64,000 nt of DNA from Mansonella perstans (taxonomy: Eukaryota; Nematoda; Chromadorea; Rhabditida; Onchocercidae), in contig JBAMDO010000076.1 in NCBI GenBank assembly GCA_037074765.1, positions 62,001 through 126,000 on the forward strand. The letters run 5' to 3'. The notes beneath the pieces are model-generated. The model saw only the letters and a list, made by a program, of their open reading frames with translations. It was not told the DNA's origin and searched no databases. Shown piece by piece: positions 27,595-38,954 of this stretch. The translations under genes and the position numbers were made by a program. Positions within the stretch are counted from its first letter, which is position 1, and each line of letters starts with the position of its first letter.

Positions 27595-27617
27595 AAAAAA
27601 AAAAAAAAAAAAAAAAA
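27595..27617. repeat. Poly-A tract of about 23 bases
   Basis: Uninterrupted A run. Downstream of it the sequence AGAAAGCCAATGA occurs twice within about 50 bases (near 27629 and 27670), a small local duplication. Confidence 0.9.
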
Positions 27618-30600
27618 CAATGCCCGTAGAAAGCCAATGATGAATTATGTAAATGATAACAACGCCCCTAGAAAGCCAATGAATTCCATTTGGATCTTTT
27701 ATTTCCACAAAAAAACTCACTGATTGAAATATTAATGATAAGGAATAAAGTCTGGGTTTTGAAAACATGCGACATCTGACCCATAAAATTACTGGTTTAT
27801 TCATACTACTGTTATTATTGATAATAATAATCAATTTCAATGTTTCAGTTTATGTGACAACATTAATATGTTCAATTACTTATATTTCTCTTTCAATGTC
27901 TAATTACTCATACTCATTCATTAACGAACTTTTACTTTTCATTGCTTTTATGATAAATTTTTTGTCATTAAGTAACAAATTTGACATATAATTGTAGTCT
28001 GATGTCATCGAATATTTAATTTGTCCCTGAATTTGAAATGGAATTTCATTGATTTCTTTATTAGCACAGTAAGTTTTCCAGCAGTAGCAGTAGTGAATTT
28101 TATTGAAATTTATTGCTTAAATTTAAAACATTGTTAAAATTCAAGTGTTTTGTACCAATTTTACTTCCAATTTAATTTTGCAGTTATTTTTCGTTTTTAA
28201 ATCTGCTAATTTTCGCTTAATTTATCTTTTAATTAAGCTTTAAGTTCTTAGTATGCACAATTTCAGCATTTGTGATTGATTGTTATGAGTGAGGCATAGA
28301 GATAGTTAATCAATAATTTATTAATCTTTGGTTTATTTTCTTTCTTTTTGAATTAATAAATGCTTTTGTTTTTCAGCAAAAAATTTATTTCTTTTTAATT
28401 AATTTTCTATTTCATATCGCAACTTTTTCTTTGCATCTACTAATTATTTCTCTATTGATTTCCGATTTATTTAATAATTTAAGTCAATTTTTTAAGTATG
28501 TAATTTCTGAAGATTTTGTGAATGAAATACTTGAAAAAATAAAAGCTTTCCTATTAGGAGAACAATACAACTTCTTTCTTTCACTACACTTATTTTTTTG
28601 CTCCTTTGCGAAATACTTATGTCAGCCGAACCTTCCGCTTCTTTTTTTCGTTTTCTTCGATTTTAAAAATTCAAATATAGTTTTGGTGAAAGAGAAAAAT
28701 TAGCCATGGAAAAATGAATAAGTCTGCTAGAAATTTTCGGTGAATTTTGTTTAAACAAGAAGCGAATAGCAAATCGGAATCAAAAATCGGTTTTAGGAAT
28801 TTGTGGCATTATTGAATTTATGGCGTTAACATTTGACATTTGATCTTTATAATGTTTCTCTTCTTTTTTCCTTCGTTTATTAATAAATTTAATTAGGCTA
28901 ATAAATTATAATCGACAAAATGTATTGCTAAGTTTTTATTTCCAATTTTGAATAATTATTCAAAACTGAAATTTGAATTATTTAATTTTTGAGGGGAAAA
29001 ACTTTTAATTTAATTAAAAATTGATCTATTGCTTTTTCATTTGTCATATTTCCTAAGGGAAAACAGAAATGGATAGATAGGTGATGTGCTAGTTCAACAG
29101 TTAATTAAATTTATTCATTTCTGGGAAAAGTGGAATGGGAAAGTAAGGAAAATATTTTCATGCATACTAATTCAGCAAGGAATTACTTTATTCGGGATCA
29201 CGATAGTGAACGAGTTGTAATAGTGATGGAGCATTGAATAATTTTTTCATTGATCATTTATATTACAAAAAATAATAAATTAGATTTCAGTTCTATGCTA
29301 AACAATTCCTGCAATTTACGATCCTTAATTATTCATAAGTATTCCATCTCTGATAGTCAACTTCTCATTGCTCATCATAAATTGATTAATTAATGATTGT
29401 AGTTTTAATTGAATTGTTTCGCTGTTGAAATAAATTAGCTTATAAGTTTTGATTCTTTTTATTTATTGCAACATATATTTCGCATTTCTATTTTCTGAAA
29501 ACGGTAAATAGTATCAGTATAAATTAATGTTAAGTAAATTATTTATGAAATGGAAGTTACTCATTTGCATAATCATTAAAATCATCACCTAAATACTCAT
29601 CATAATCCTATTTACACAATCACCCCAATCATCATATACATAATCATCATAATCACAACTTACATAATCATGCAGACATACAGTGAAAGTTACTATAACT
29701 AAAAAATGCCAATTCATATGATCTCTTATTTTAAATCATTTAAATCTTAAAAAAAAAATTTTAGGGAAATTTTCAAATTTTTAAAAAAAGAAATTTTTAA
29801 ATTTTCCTAAACTTTAAATTCAAAAAAAAAGTTTAGGAAAAATTTAGCCTTCTAATAAATAACTATGCTAAGACTTCTGCGTTATTAATTCATTACTTTC
29901 ATTCTTCCAATCATCGATATCATTCATTTTCAAATTATTCCAATTATTTTTATTTCTCTCTCTTTTCTTTAAATTTTATTACGATATTGGATTGTCAAGA
30001 CAATTGTTCTTATTATATGTCATGTATCACGTAAAGTAATTCATTTATTTTACAATAATATCTCGTATAGGATACATTAATATTTCTTATAAAATTTTAA
30101 AATCACTGAAAATTCGTTGCAACATACGAGCGAGTTTTTGCAATAAGTTTTAGAAATTTCTTTTTATTACTGAACGTAATTTAATTAGAAAATTATAGAA
30201 CATAACTTGCTTCGTTATGAAATATCTATTGCTCTATGAATAGAATTTTAAAATCAATTAAACGGAATGAAATGATGTAAGTGAGTAAAACTAATGTATT
30301 TTTGCAAATTCTGTTTTTTTGTTTCATACAGTGAATACCATTTCCAATAAATCTCTATTAAATTAATAATCAATCAACACTTATGAAATAGCTTTAAAAA
30401 GTATATAATCATAATTAAATTGTCTTCACTCGTATTTGTTGGACCAAATTGAATTAAATTTATAAAATTTTAATTAAATATAAAAAAAATTAAATCAATG
30501 AAATTTCATTAATTAATTAAATTGAATGCGATAAAATAAGGCAGCAAAATTAATACGACTTGCATATTTTTTTTTTATAATAGGTAACCTTAAAATAATT

Positions 30601-30900
30601 CTATTACTGATCAGTTTTATGAAATAAATGTCAAATATTAACAAATTGATTAAGCAGTTAATTAGTCAATTAATTATGCAGTAATATGATTAAACTTCGC
30701 TCAATGTATGAATACACATACTTTTTTGTATTTCAGAATATAAAAAGGAAAAACAGTAGGAAAAAGTTGCATTAAATGAATCGTTAATTATTCCGCAAAA
30801 CCGCCGATATCAAAATATAAATATTGGTATTTTTCTTTTTAATTCTGTTCGCTAATTAATTGATGAATTAATCGACCATATTGTATATCATTAGTATTTC

Positions 30901-30902
30901 AG
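30901..30902 (+). promoter_or_regulatory. Candidate spliced-leader acceptor for the GPCR gene
   Basis: The sequence TTAGTATTTCAG ends at 30902, 41 bases before the chosen start codon. TTTCAG is the nematode acceptor consensus. An AG this close to a start, with no coding exon found upstream, is typical of a trans-splice site. It could instead be the end of an intron in the 5' UTR. Confidence 0.5.
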
Positions 30903-30943
30903 GATGTGAAAAGAAAAACAAAAAAAAAAGAGAGAAAATAAAA

Positions 30944-33290
30944 ATGGAATTATATGAAAATGAATCAGTAACAGATAATAGCAGCATAGATTATTGTTCA
31001 GAAGGTATTTTCACTAATGATCAGGTGGATTATCGTCTATACGGCAATTTACCTATTTCAATATTTGGCATTGTTATTAATCTAATTAATATAATTGTCT
31101 TTTCGCATGCTGATATGCGGCGAAGTTTGGTAAATTTATTTCTGCTTGCAATTAGTATTACTGATTTACTGTTGCTTATTTTTAATTTCTTCTTTCTTCT
31201 ATTTCCCGTAATTGCATTATTTTCCAATTCTTTCTCATTGAAAAATATTTATCCCGTGATACTCAGGTATGCCCATTTCAGCCATTATTGTTATAATTAA
31301 ATTATTATTCAGTTCATTTTTAATTTCAACATGTTTCCCCAGATTCTACAAAAACTTTTAAAGTTAATTACTACTGTTATCAATGCTAATTTTATTGTAG
31401 TTATTGTAGTAGCAATTACTCTATTATTTCTTGAACGAATATTTATTAAACATTTGTTCAATAAGTACGATTAAAATTAAATCGAATTGTATTCCATAAT
31501 AATAACAGTAATATTTGTTAACAATGAGCAAACAAGTCGATAATTACAAATTAAGGTGACATTTTTTCTTTCAAAAATACTTGCATCGAAAAATTTTAAA
31601 TGGAAATGGCTTAACCAAGCCTCAGAACCTAAGCACAAATAATTCGTAAATTTAAAGTCAAACAAGCTTGCGAAAATTGACACCTTCCCAAATTTGAATA
31701 GTATTTTTGTACTGAAACTTTAAGATGTCTTAAATTACAAAAAAAATTAAGAAATCACATTTGAAACTAATTAGGTTAGATAATTAGGAAAAGATTGAAA
31801 ATGAAATTTTCAAAATTTCTAATTGCTCGAAATGTGGCATTGTATTGAAATTAATGGTGAATTTTTTAATAATATTTAATACTAAGTTTTTTCTTGTAAA
31901 ATTTTGTTGATCAATTTTGTAAAATTTTTCCTAATGAAATTTTAATATGGGTTGAATTTTTATCTTTGTGATAGCTCCCAAAAATATTTGCATCGAACTG
32001 ATGCCAAGCAAACAAAAGCTGCTCAAAGCTAATATTAGCCAAGAAATTTTTTTTGCAATTGCAATGATTGTTCTTTTTGCAGAAAAGCAAAAAAAAGCAA
32101 TGTTTGAAAGATTTCTCGTTGAATGATTGTTTGAGTGACTAAATGAAAAATTAAACCAAGTGAAATTTGATTAATTTTAGAATGAGTTTATCAGGGAAAT
32201 GCTTTTTTGTGCTTTTTGTTTCATTTTTTTTTCTTGATTCGACTGCTTAATTTATTTAATGCTAGATTGAAGGCAATGTCCTTTGGGAGCAATTTTGTTT
32301 CAAATTAATGTTTGTAAGTAAGCATTTTTTAATGTACAGTTTTCAGCAAGAAGACGGAAGAAGCTTTTTTGGAGAAAAAAAATTTTTTTTAAAAAAAAGC
32401 AAAATAAGAGCAGCTTGAAAAAAGAGAATAACGTTGAACCGAATTTCGTACTTTTTTTCTGAAGTTTAAAGCGATCATTTTACAAGCAAATATTACAATT
32501 TTAATCAGAAAAATGAACATGAGAACTTTTACTGTCTTTTTTAATAAAAGTTAAAAATCAAAAAAGTACTAATAATATATAATAGATTATAATAATCAGT
32601 AGTATTAATAATTAATAGTAATGATAGTGTTGCGATTTAGTAAAAATAATAAATATCGGTATGCAAGTAACATGTATATTATTTAACAAATATTTCCATC
32701 GTTTTCAGGTTTAGTTATCCACTGGCAAGGATAGCACAAACATGTGGTGTCTATCTAACTTTGTTTGTATCGGTACACCGTTATCTCGGTGTTTGTCATC
32801 CATTTCAAGCAAAACGATGGATTACGGGGTTTTTTTCCCTACTTTTAATATTTACCATTCATAAGACGGAAATATTATACTAATCATTAGTAATATAAAA
32901 GATGTAATAATAATGCAAACTAATCCTATAGGTAATGTGCTACAGTAATGTCGCAACTCATGCTACTGTAATATTGCAAAAACATTCATTTTAGGCAATG
33001 AAATAAAATAGTATTAAAAAATATTACAGTGAAGATATTGATATTACAGTAATATAGCAAATTAATATTTCAATAACATTAGTTCACAGTAATGCCTCAG
33101 TAAAAATATTAATATTACAGCAGTATCACAATTAAGACACTGATGCCACATAATATCTCTACTAATGCTATTGTAATTACAGTTAAGATATTGTTACTCT
33201 ACTAAAACTATTACATGTAAATTAAAGCTAATGTACGTAAATTATGCGTAATCTATAAATTATTACATGTTATTTATTCTATAACTTTTC

Positions 33291-33323
<33 letters not shown>

Positions 33324-36008
33324 AAAACGTTTTACATTAATTTTATTTGAGTAAGTTGTATTTTACATAATCGAATTTTAAGAATGCAATAACATATATA
33401 GCTACAAATAAAAATGAATGTTTAAAATTCACAATTCAGCCATGTATTATGCAAGAATATTTGTTACAATAAATCGAATATTTAATTATTTGATATAATT
33501 AAATATTATTCTCATTTTAATTTCCGCTCCTTAAGAAAACCTGTGAAATGTGCTATTTTTGGTTCCGTTATATTTGCATTCATTATCAATGCAACAACAT
33601 GGCTTGAACTTACCGTCGTTCGATGTTACAGTAACGAATTTCATCGTATGTCAAGGTAAATTCATTAAAATTCTTGACATGATTAAAGAAAAATCAAACT
33701 TTAATTTTTTTTTCTGTATATCTCAACTTTAAAACTAAACGATTTGTTTGTAAAATAAAAAAATTAATATGTGCTACAAATGAGACGTATGAAATTTTAT
33801 GATTTAATGGTTTAATTTGATTCGATTCAATTCATTTCAATTCTTATATACTCCTTGATTTGTTAACAATTGCTTCCTTTTTTCTTTCTTTTTTTTAAGA
33901 TTCAAATTTTAAAGAAATAAATTTTACAGACATATTCAATTAACTGAATTACAAATGGATTACACTTATGGCATCGTTATGAAAGCAATCACCTATACAT
34001 TGGTCATGTTTATTTTTCCGTTTCTAATCTTAATTATTGTCAATACACGCATTGTTCTTGCACTTAAGGATAGCTCAAATATGAGAGCCTTACATACCAG
34101 TCAAAAATCATTTTTATCCAAAACAAATAACAGGTATAATTTATTCCCTCATTGATTTCACTCATTTTAGTTTCTGAACAAATTAACTAATTAAACTTTA
34201 CGCAAATTTAATTAATCAATTAATTAAATTTATGTAAAATTATTCGATGGTCACTTTTTTCCACTTTCTCTCCTTGGCTTATTTTTTATATATTGAAGGT
34301 GGAACTATGCATATTCTCTCTTGATTAGATGATGTTAAAAAAAATTTTAAAGTATGTTTATCAAAATTAATAATTTTAGTAGCCAGAAATTAAATGAAAC
34401 TAAGATGGCAGTGAGATTAAATTTAGCATCTTCAGCTACGGGTTTACACTTTTCTTCAGCAAATTTTACCAGGCAAATACTTCAATTACTTGTTTGACTT
34501 TTTTTTTCCTATCAGATCAAAATTACCAAAAGTAAATAATGGGAAATTTTATATCGCATCCAAAAGCAAAGAAAGTGAACAAATGGAAATTTATTGCGAA
34601 TTTTCGTTCCTAATATCCAATTGTTAATATCCAATGGAACTTCAGTGAAATATTGAAATTTTTTCCTTCATACACTTTTGCAGTTTTCGCCCAATGGGAA
34701 CAAAAATGACTAAATCAGTAGCAAATTTACATTCATCAAATCGTGACAATTCGGTGACATTAATGCTTTTGGCTATCGTTGCCATGTTTCTCACTTGCAA
34801 TGGTCAGTTTTAGCTTTTTTTTTTTTGTTAGGATCGAATAAAGCCTTGTTGTTTTCAAAATTTATATCGTATTCCATAAAATGCGATCATATCATGAAAT
34901 GGTATCATCAGCCTATTAATTCGTACTTCTAACGACTGATACAATCAATGAGATGTTACCTTTTCACCTTAATGACATCATTTCCTTGTGATCTTTTCCT
35001 GCTATTTTATATGATTAAACATTGATCTTTTTCTTCGAAAAAAAAAATCATAAATTGAAAAATTCAAAAAAGTTAAAAAAAAAAATTCCCGAACTTATAC
35101 AACTTTTTTCAGTGAACGAAACCAAAATGTTTAAAGAAGGTTAAACGGAACTTTTTGGTGTCAAATTATGTAATTAGCAATGATTTCTTTTTCTTTTTTT
35201 TGAAGGCCTAGCATTTTGCAACAATATTATCGAAATCTTAATATTTGTGGATAAAATCGATAGTAACGAAAACGGAAGAGCATTTGAGAAAAGTGTCGAA
35301 ATTGCCAACATCTTAGTCTCTCTAAATTCATCAACATCAATATTCATCTACCTCATCTTCAGCTCTAAATATCGAATCATTGTGAAGGAATATCTTAGTC
35401 TAAAAAATCCCAATAAAGTAAGTATTTTAATCTATTTTTTTAATTTTAACTTTAATACAAGAGTAAAAGAAAATTTCATCATCGAAATGTTGGGAATTTC
35501 ATTTTATAACTCATTTTCAAATAATACAAAATTATTTCTTTTACTCTAAAACTTCCACTATATTTTGCTCTGATAGAAATTACTGTTCAAGAGATCAATG
35601 AAACCGATATGTATACTTTATTTGCAATGTTTTTAATAAAACCACTGAGCTTTAGTTAATTTACGAAATAAGGAATTTATTCCAAAGTTACCGGTAGTAT
35701 ATCAGACGGCGTATTTTGCATGTCAGAATTCAAATTGTAACATTTAATTCTATTGAGATCTATCCATTTCACTTCATTGCTTACAGATATATGCAATTTC
35801 AATTCATCCTCAGAAAATTTGATATTATTTCAGCATGATTCATCATTTTAAACGTATATAACAATTTATCCATTTCCAATAGTTACTACTTGTCATTGTT
35901 TTATAGGCTTATGATCGTACGCTGAGAGCAGCAACTATTGTAGCACGACATACATTCGATTATCCATTTCATAAAAGAGATAAATGTCACCTCCAACGTA
36001 ACTGTTAG
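30944..36008 (+). CDS. FMRFamide-type neuropeptide receptor (class A GPCR)
   Basis: Seven exons: 30944-31266, 32709-32828, 33536-33655, 33930-34133, 34684-34802, 35206-35417, 35907-36008. They join in consistent phase to 399 codons. The N-terminus has two N-glycosylation sites (Asn6, Asn12). TM1 spans about 34-53. TM2 carries Asp74 in AISITDLLLL. TM3 contains YPLARIAQTCGVYLTLF, the strongest family marker, which matches the pattern of invertebrate FMRFamide-related peptide receptors. In place of DRY it has VHRY (130-133) followed by LGVCHPF. TM5 spans about 205-226. TM6 (AIVAMFLTCNGLAFCNNI) lacks the CWxP motif, as is usual in this group. TM7 reads NILVSLNSSTSIFIYLIF. The protein should act in the plasma membrane of neurons or muscle and couple a neuropeptide to G proteins. 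The exact ligand cannot be told. Exon 2 uses a GTTTTT donor, justified by phase and by family continuity into KPVKCAIF. Confidence 0.88.
32930..33250. repeat. Degenerate palindromic ACTGTAATATT array in GPCR intron 2
   Basis: The stretch is built from many variants of ATTACAGTAATATT and its reverse complement, separated by 20-40 bases. The pattern suggests an old expanded satellite or a decayed palindromic element inside the second intron. Confidence 0.5.
33292..33322. repeat. Poly-T tract, 31 bases, in GPCR intron 2
   Basis: Uninterrupted T run. A similar tract of 32 T lies just past the gene (36265-36296). Neither is directly next to a splice acceptor. Confidence 0.95.
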
Positions 36009-36010
36009 AA

Positions 36011-36027
36011 AATAAACGCTAAATAAA
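36011..36027 (+). terminator. Overlapping poly(A) signals after the GPCR gene
   Basis: Two AATAAA hexamers (36011-36016 and 36022-36027) begin within 3-14 bases of the stop codon. They would give a very short 3' UTR if used. This is the canonical eukaryotic signal; its use is inferred. Confidence 0.5.
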
Positions 36028-36262
36028 TTAAATTGACATAAAACGGGTAATTTTCTTTTTGTTTTGAATGAAATTTTTCAATTTCAACTAATAAAGTTTG
36101 AAATTTTTTTTTTTTTTTATCGTCTTCACAACAAAGCAACAAAATACGAATGACTGATCTTAAATTACAGTGATAAGATAGTTTGCTTTAGTTTTTTTTG
36201 ACATTTACTAATTAGCTAATTAAGCGAATCCTTCGAAATATTTTACGCCAATAAAATAAACG

Positions 36263-36264
<2 letters not shown>

Positions 36265-36296
<32 letters not shown>
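36265..36296. repeat. Poly-T tract, 32 bases
   Basis: Uninterrupted T run, about 260 bases downstream of the GPCR stop codon. Confidence 0.95.
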
Positions 36297-36301
<5 letters not shown>

Positions 36302-38862
36302 GGAACGAAAACAAATTTAATTAATACGGATGGAGTTAGAAAGTTCCGGGTTCTCTTTTTCTTCCTATAACATTCAACTACTGTATATTTGAATTAAAAT
36401 AAGATGCAATTGCAACTAATCCTACATGTATTATGCAACGATAATGCAATTCCGGCATATTTTCTTCTTGTGATTGAGAAGTTTGTAAATTTGATTTGAC
36501 TAAAAGTAAAACTTTTAATTAAATAATTTTTATTTTTCATCTATGTACTTTTTATTTATTTACTTTATTTTCCTGACAATAAAATGATGAAATGTTCAAT
36601 ATTGTGTGAAAAGCAAAGTAGAAGAAAGGGAAGATGAAAAATGAATGGTTTTAATTGTTTAAAAAATTTTCAGTCAAGAATTCATCAATATTTATATGGA
36701 AATTTATTATGCAACATTTCTATTTAAACCAGAGAAAGGCTGTTACCGTATTCTTCTGATACTAACAATAATGATTTTACACAACCTTTTGCAAACAGAA
36801 TATCATTTATTTTATCAATTTCACACAGATCACTAATCAAATCATCTTTTCAGATTAAAACTTAAACCCAAACTAAATTGGCACTAGTTTAAGCATAAAT
36901 ATCTTTGACTAATTAAACTTGTCTAAAATCGAATTGATTAATCATAACCAGAAAATGATTAGCTAAAAGAAGAAATATAATTGAAGAAATATTGAAATGA
37001 TTAAGAAAAAATTAAATCTGAATTGTACCAATTAAAAAAGTTCGCAGTCTAGCTTAATTGTGATAAAAGAATGATGCAATTAAATTTAAATTCCAACCAA
37101 CTGCTAAATAATTTATTAACGGTAAAATGGAAAAAAATGAAAAAAAAAAACGCTATACAGAGTATTATTTTATCCAGACGGTATCACACCATATCATAAG
37201 ATTTCTACTTAGCAATTTCTCTGTATAAATTACTGAAAAATGAAAGGAAAAAGCTAATAACTGCAAATTTCGGTAATCTAAGATTTGAAAGCATAGATAA
37301 ATTTGAATACTATTTGAACATTATCGATTTTCTTTTTCTTTGAAATGATCAAATTTATAAAATTTGATGGATTTCATTTTGAATTTGAAAACTTTTGGAA
37401 TATTTTAAAAAAAAAAGAAGAAAATTGCTGCCAAGAAGGTCATCATGGAAAATTTTTTTGAAGCCAGTGACAAGTGTAATTCAGTTCCTGTCATTTTAGC
37501 ATTTTTATCAGCAATATTTATCAGCAAGCAAAAAAATTTCTCTATTGGAATTTCTTCTTACCAATTCTTCTCAGTAAATAAAAATTGTCAAAGATAAGAA
37601 ATATAAACAACAAGCATGAAAGTATGCAGTAAAAAATAATTTACAAATTTAAACATTCGTAAAGAAACAGCATGAAAAATAGCTTACAATGGTAAATATT
37701 TGGAGAATAGCAAATTGAATTAAAAATACAAAAATAACTAAAACCAAGAAGTGAAAAGTCAGACAAAGATAACAAAGAACAATGAAAATAGAACAAACGA
37801 ATAGAAATACAAATAGTAAAAAATAAAAAGAAATAGCATGGCATCATTGCATCAATTATCCACCACAAAACATTTATTTCCTCTCAAATTGTCCGATCAT
37901 ATTCCGTGTGACGATAAAATGATTAAGAAATTACAGAGATGAAATGAAGTACTTGAAGAAAATCCATAAGATCATATCCATGGAAATGCTATGTATGCCG
38001 AGGAGCCACATATATCCTCATTTAACTATCGAAATCTATCTCAATGTTTTCCAAAACTCCAAAGCATGTAACATGTTTATTCCAGTATTTAAGATATTTG
38101 AGTATTTGGGATATTTGAGATATTTGGGATTTCTGTTTTGATGCTTTTAAATATCATCTTAAGCTTTCTCGACCTTTAATAGCTATACAATCAATACGAC
38201 GATTGTAAAAGCGTAAAAATTATGATGATGATAGCATTGAGATACCAACGGTAGCATAGTTATAGTTACAGTAACACTTATGATAATACTTCTCATAGAA
38301 TATTCATCTTTGATTACAGTGTTGATGATATTCTTTGTAGTGAGATAGTACATTAAATAGTATCTGACTAATTGTTTGTAGGTATAGGTCTCTACCTCCC
38401 TGTCCTAAATATGAATAATCAAAATTTGCATATCAGGAGTGGAAGTATGCCCAAACTCAATCATCAACAGGTTCAAGCATTCTGGCATTGCCAAGCTGCC
38501 CCTCTGTCAGTTATACATTTATTGCTTGTTTCATCGGTTGTTAGTTGTTGAAAAAGAATTGTTTTACTTTCGCTTTTATCTTGTATACAAAAAAACCGAA
38601 GTTATTAGTTGTTTGCTTGTTCTATTCCAAGGTTTTATCTTAATATTTAAAAAAAAAATCGGGATTTGTTAGTTCTAAATCAAGGGATTTGATTAAGTTT
38701 TTCAAAAGTTCATATCTTCTAAAGACAAATTGTAAATTTTCACTTCCAGTAAGATCATTCTATTTTTCTTCGTGAAAGAATGCAATGTTTCAGAAAAGAT
38801 TACATCTCGATAGATTGCAATCAGAAGCTAAGCCGAAAATTTCGAACATAGCTGTTAAAGTA

Positions 38863-38928
38863 ACTTATTTGATCAATAGTTTCGTTCCTGGACAAACTTA
38901 TTCGATCAGTAATTTCGTTCCTGGACAA
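38863..38928. repeat. Two-copy 33-base direct repeat before the zinc-finger start
   Basis: Two adjacent copies share TTTCGTTCCTGGACAA and an upstream GATCA-AGT/GATCAGTAA segment. It lies directly upstream of the acceptor at 38946. Confidence 0.8.
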
Positions 38929-38944
38929 TTAATTTCTTCTCTGC

Positions 38945-38946
38945 AG
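38945..38946 (+). promoter_or_regulatory. Candidate spliced-leader acceptor for the zinc-finger gene
   Basis: A pyrimidine-rich stretch ending TTCTTCTCTGCAG precedes the chosen ATG by 8 bases. This spacing fits a nematode trans-splice site. An intron end following an unseen first exon is the alternative. Confidence 0.5.
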
Positions 38947-38954
38947 CAATCAAA

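Larger units (their letters stand above)
14420..30880. other. Gene desert, AT-rich
   Basis: About 16.4 kb without a supportable exon. It holds poly-A/T tracts, small tandem duplications (19741-19830 and 23215-23272), a GAT-rich run near 27.17-27.23 kb and a CA/CCAT-rich low-complexity stretch near 26.70-26.84 kb. A few open frames of 90-154 codons occur (for example 15853-16317 on the plus strand and 25318-25632 on the minus strand). They show no family motif, and their length is within reach of chance given the sequence length and base composition. Confidence 0.55.
36030..38940. other. Intergenic region between GPCR and zinc-finger gene
   Basis: No exon supported. Contains a 32-base poly-T run (36265-36296) and a 33-base two-copy direct repeat (38863-38928) ending just before the zinc-finger start. 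The open frame at 37944-38141 has a reasonable start context but no family motif, and its tail is made of a small repeat (GATATTTG variants). Confidence 0.5.
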
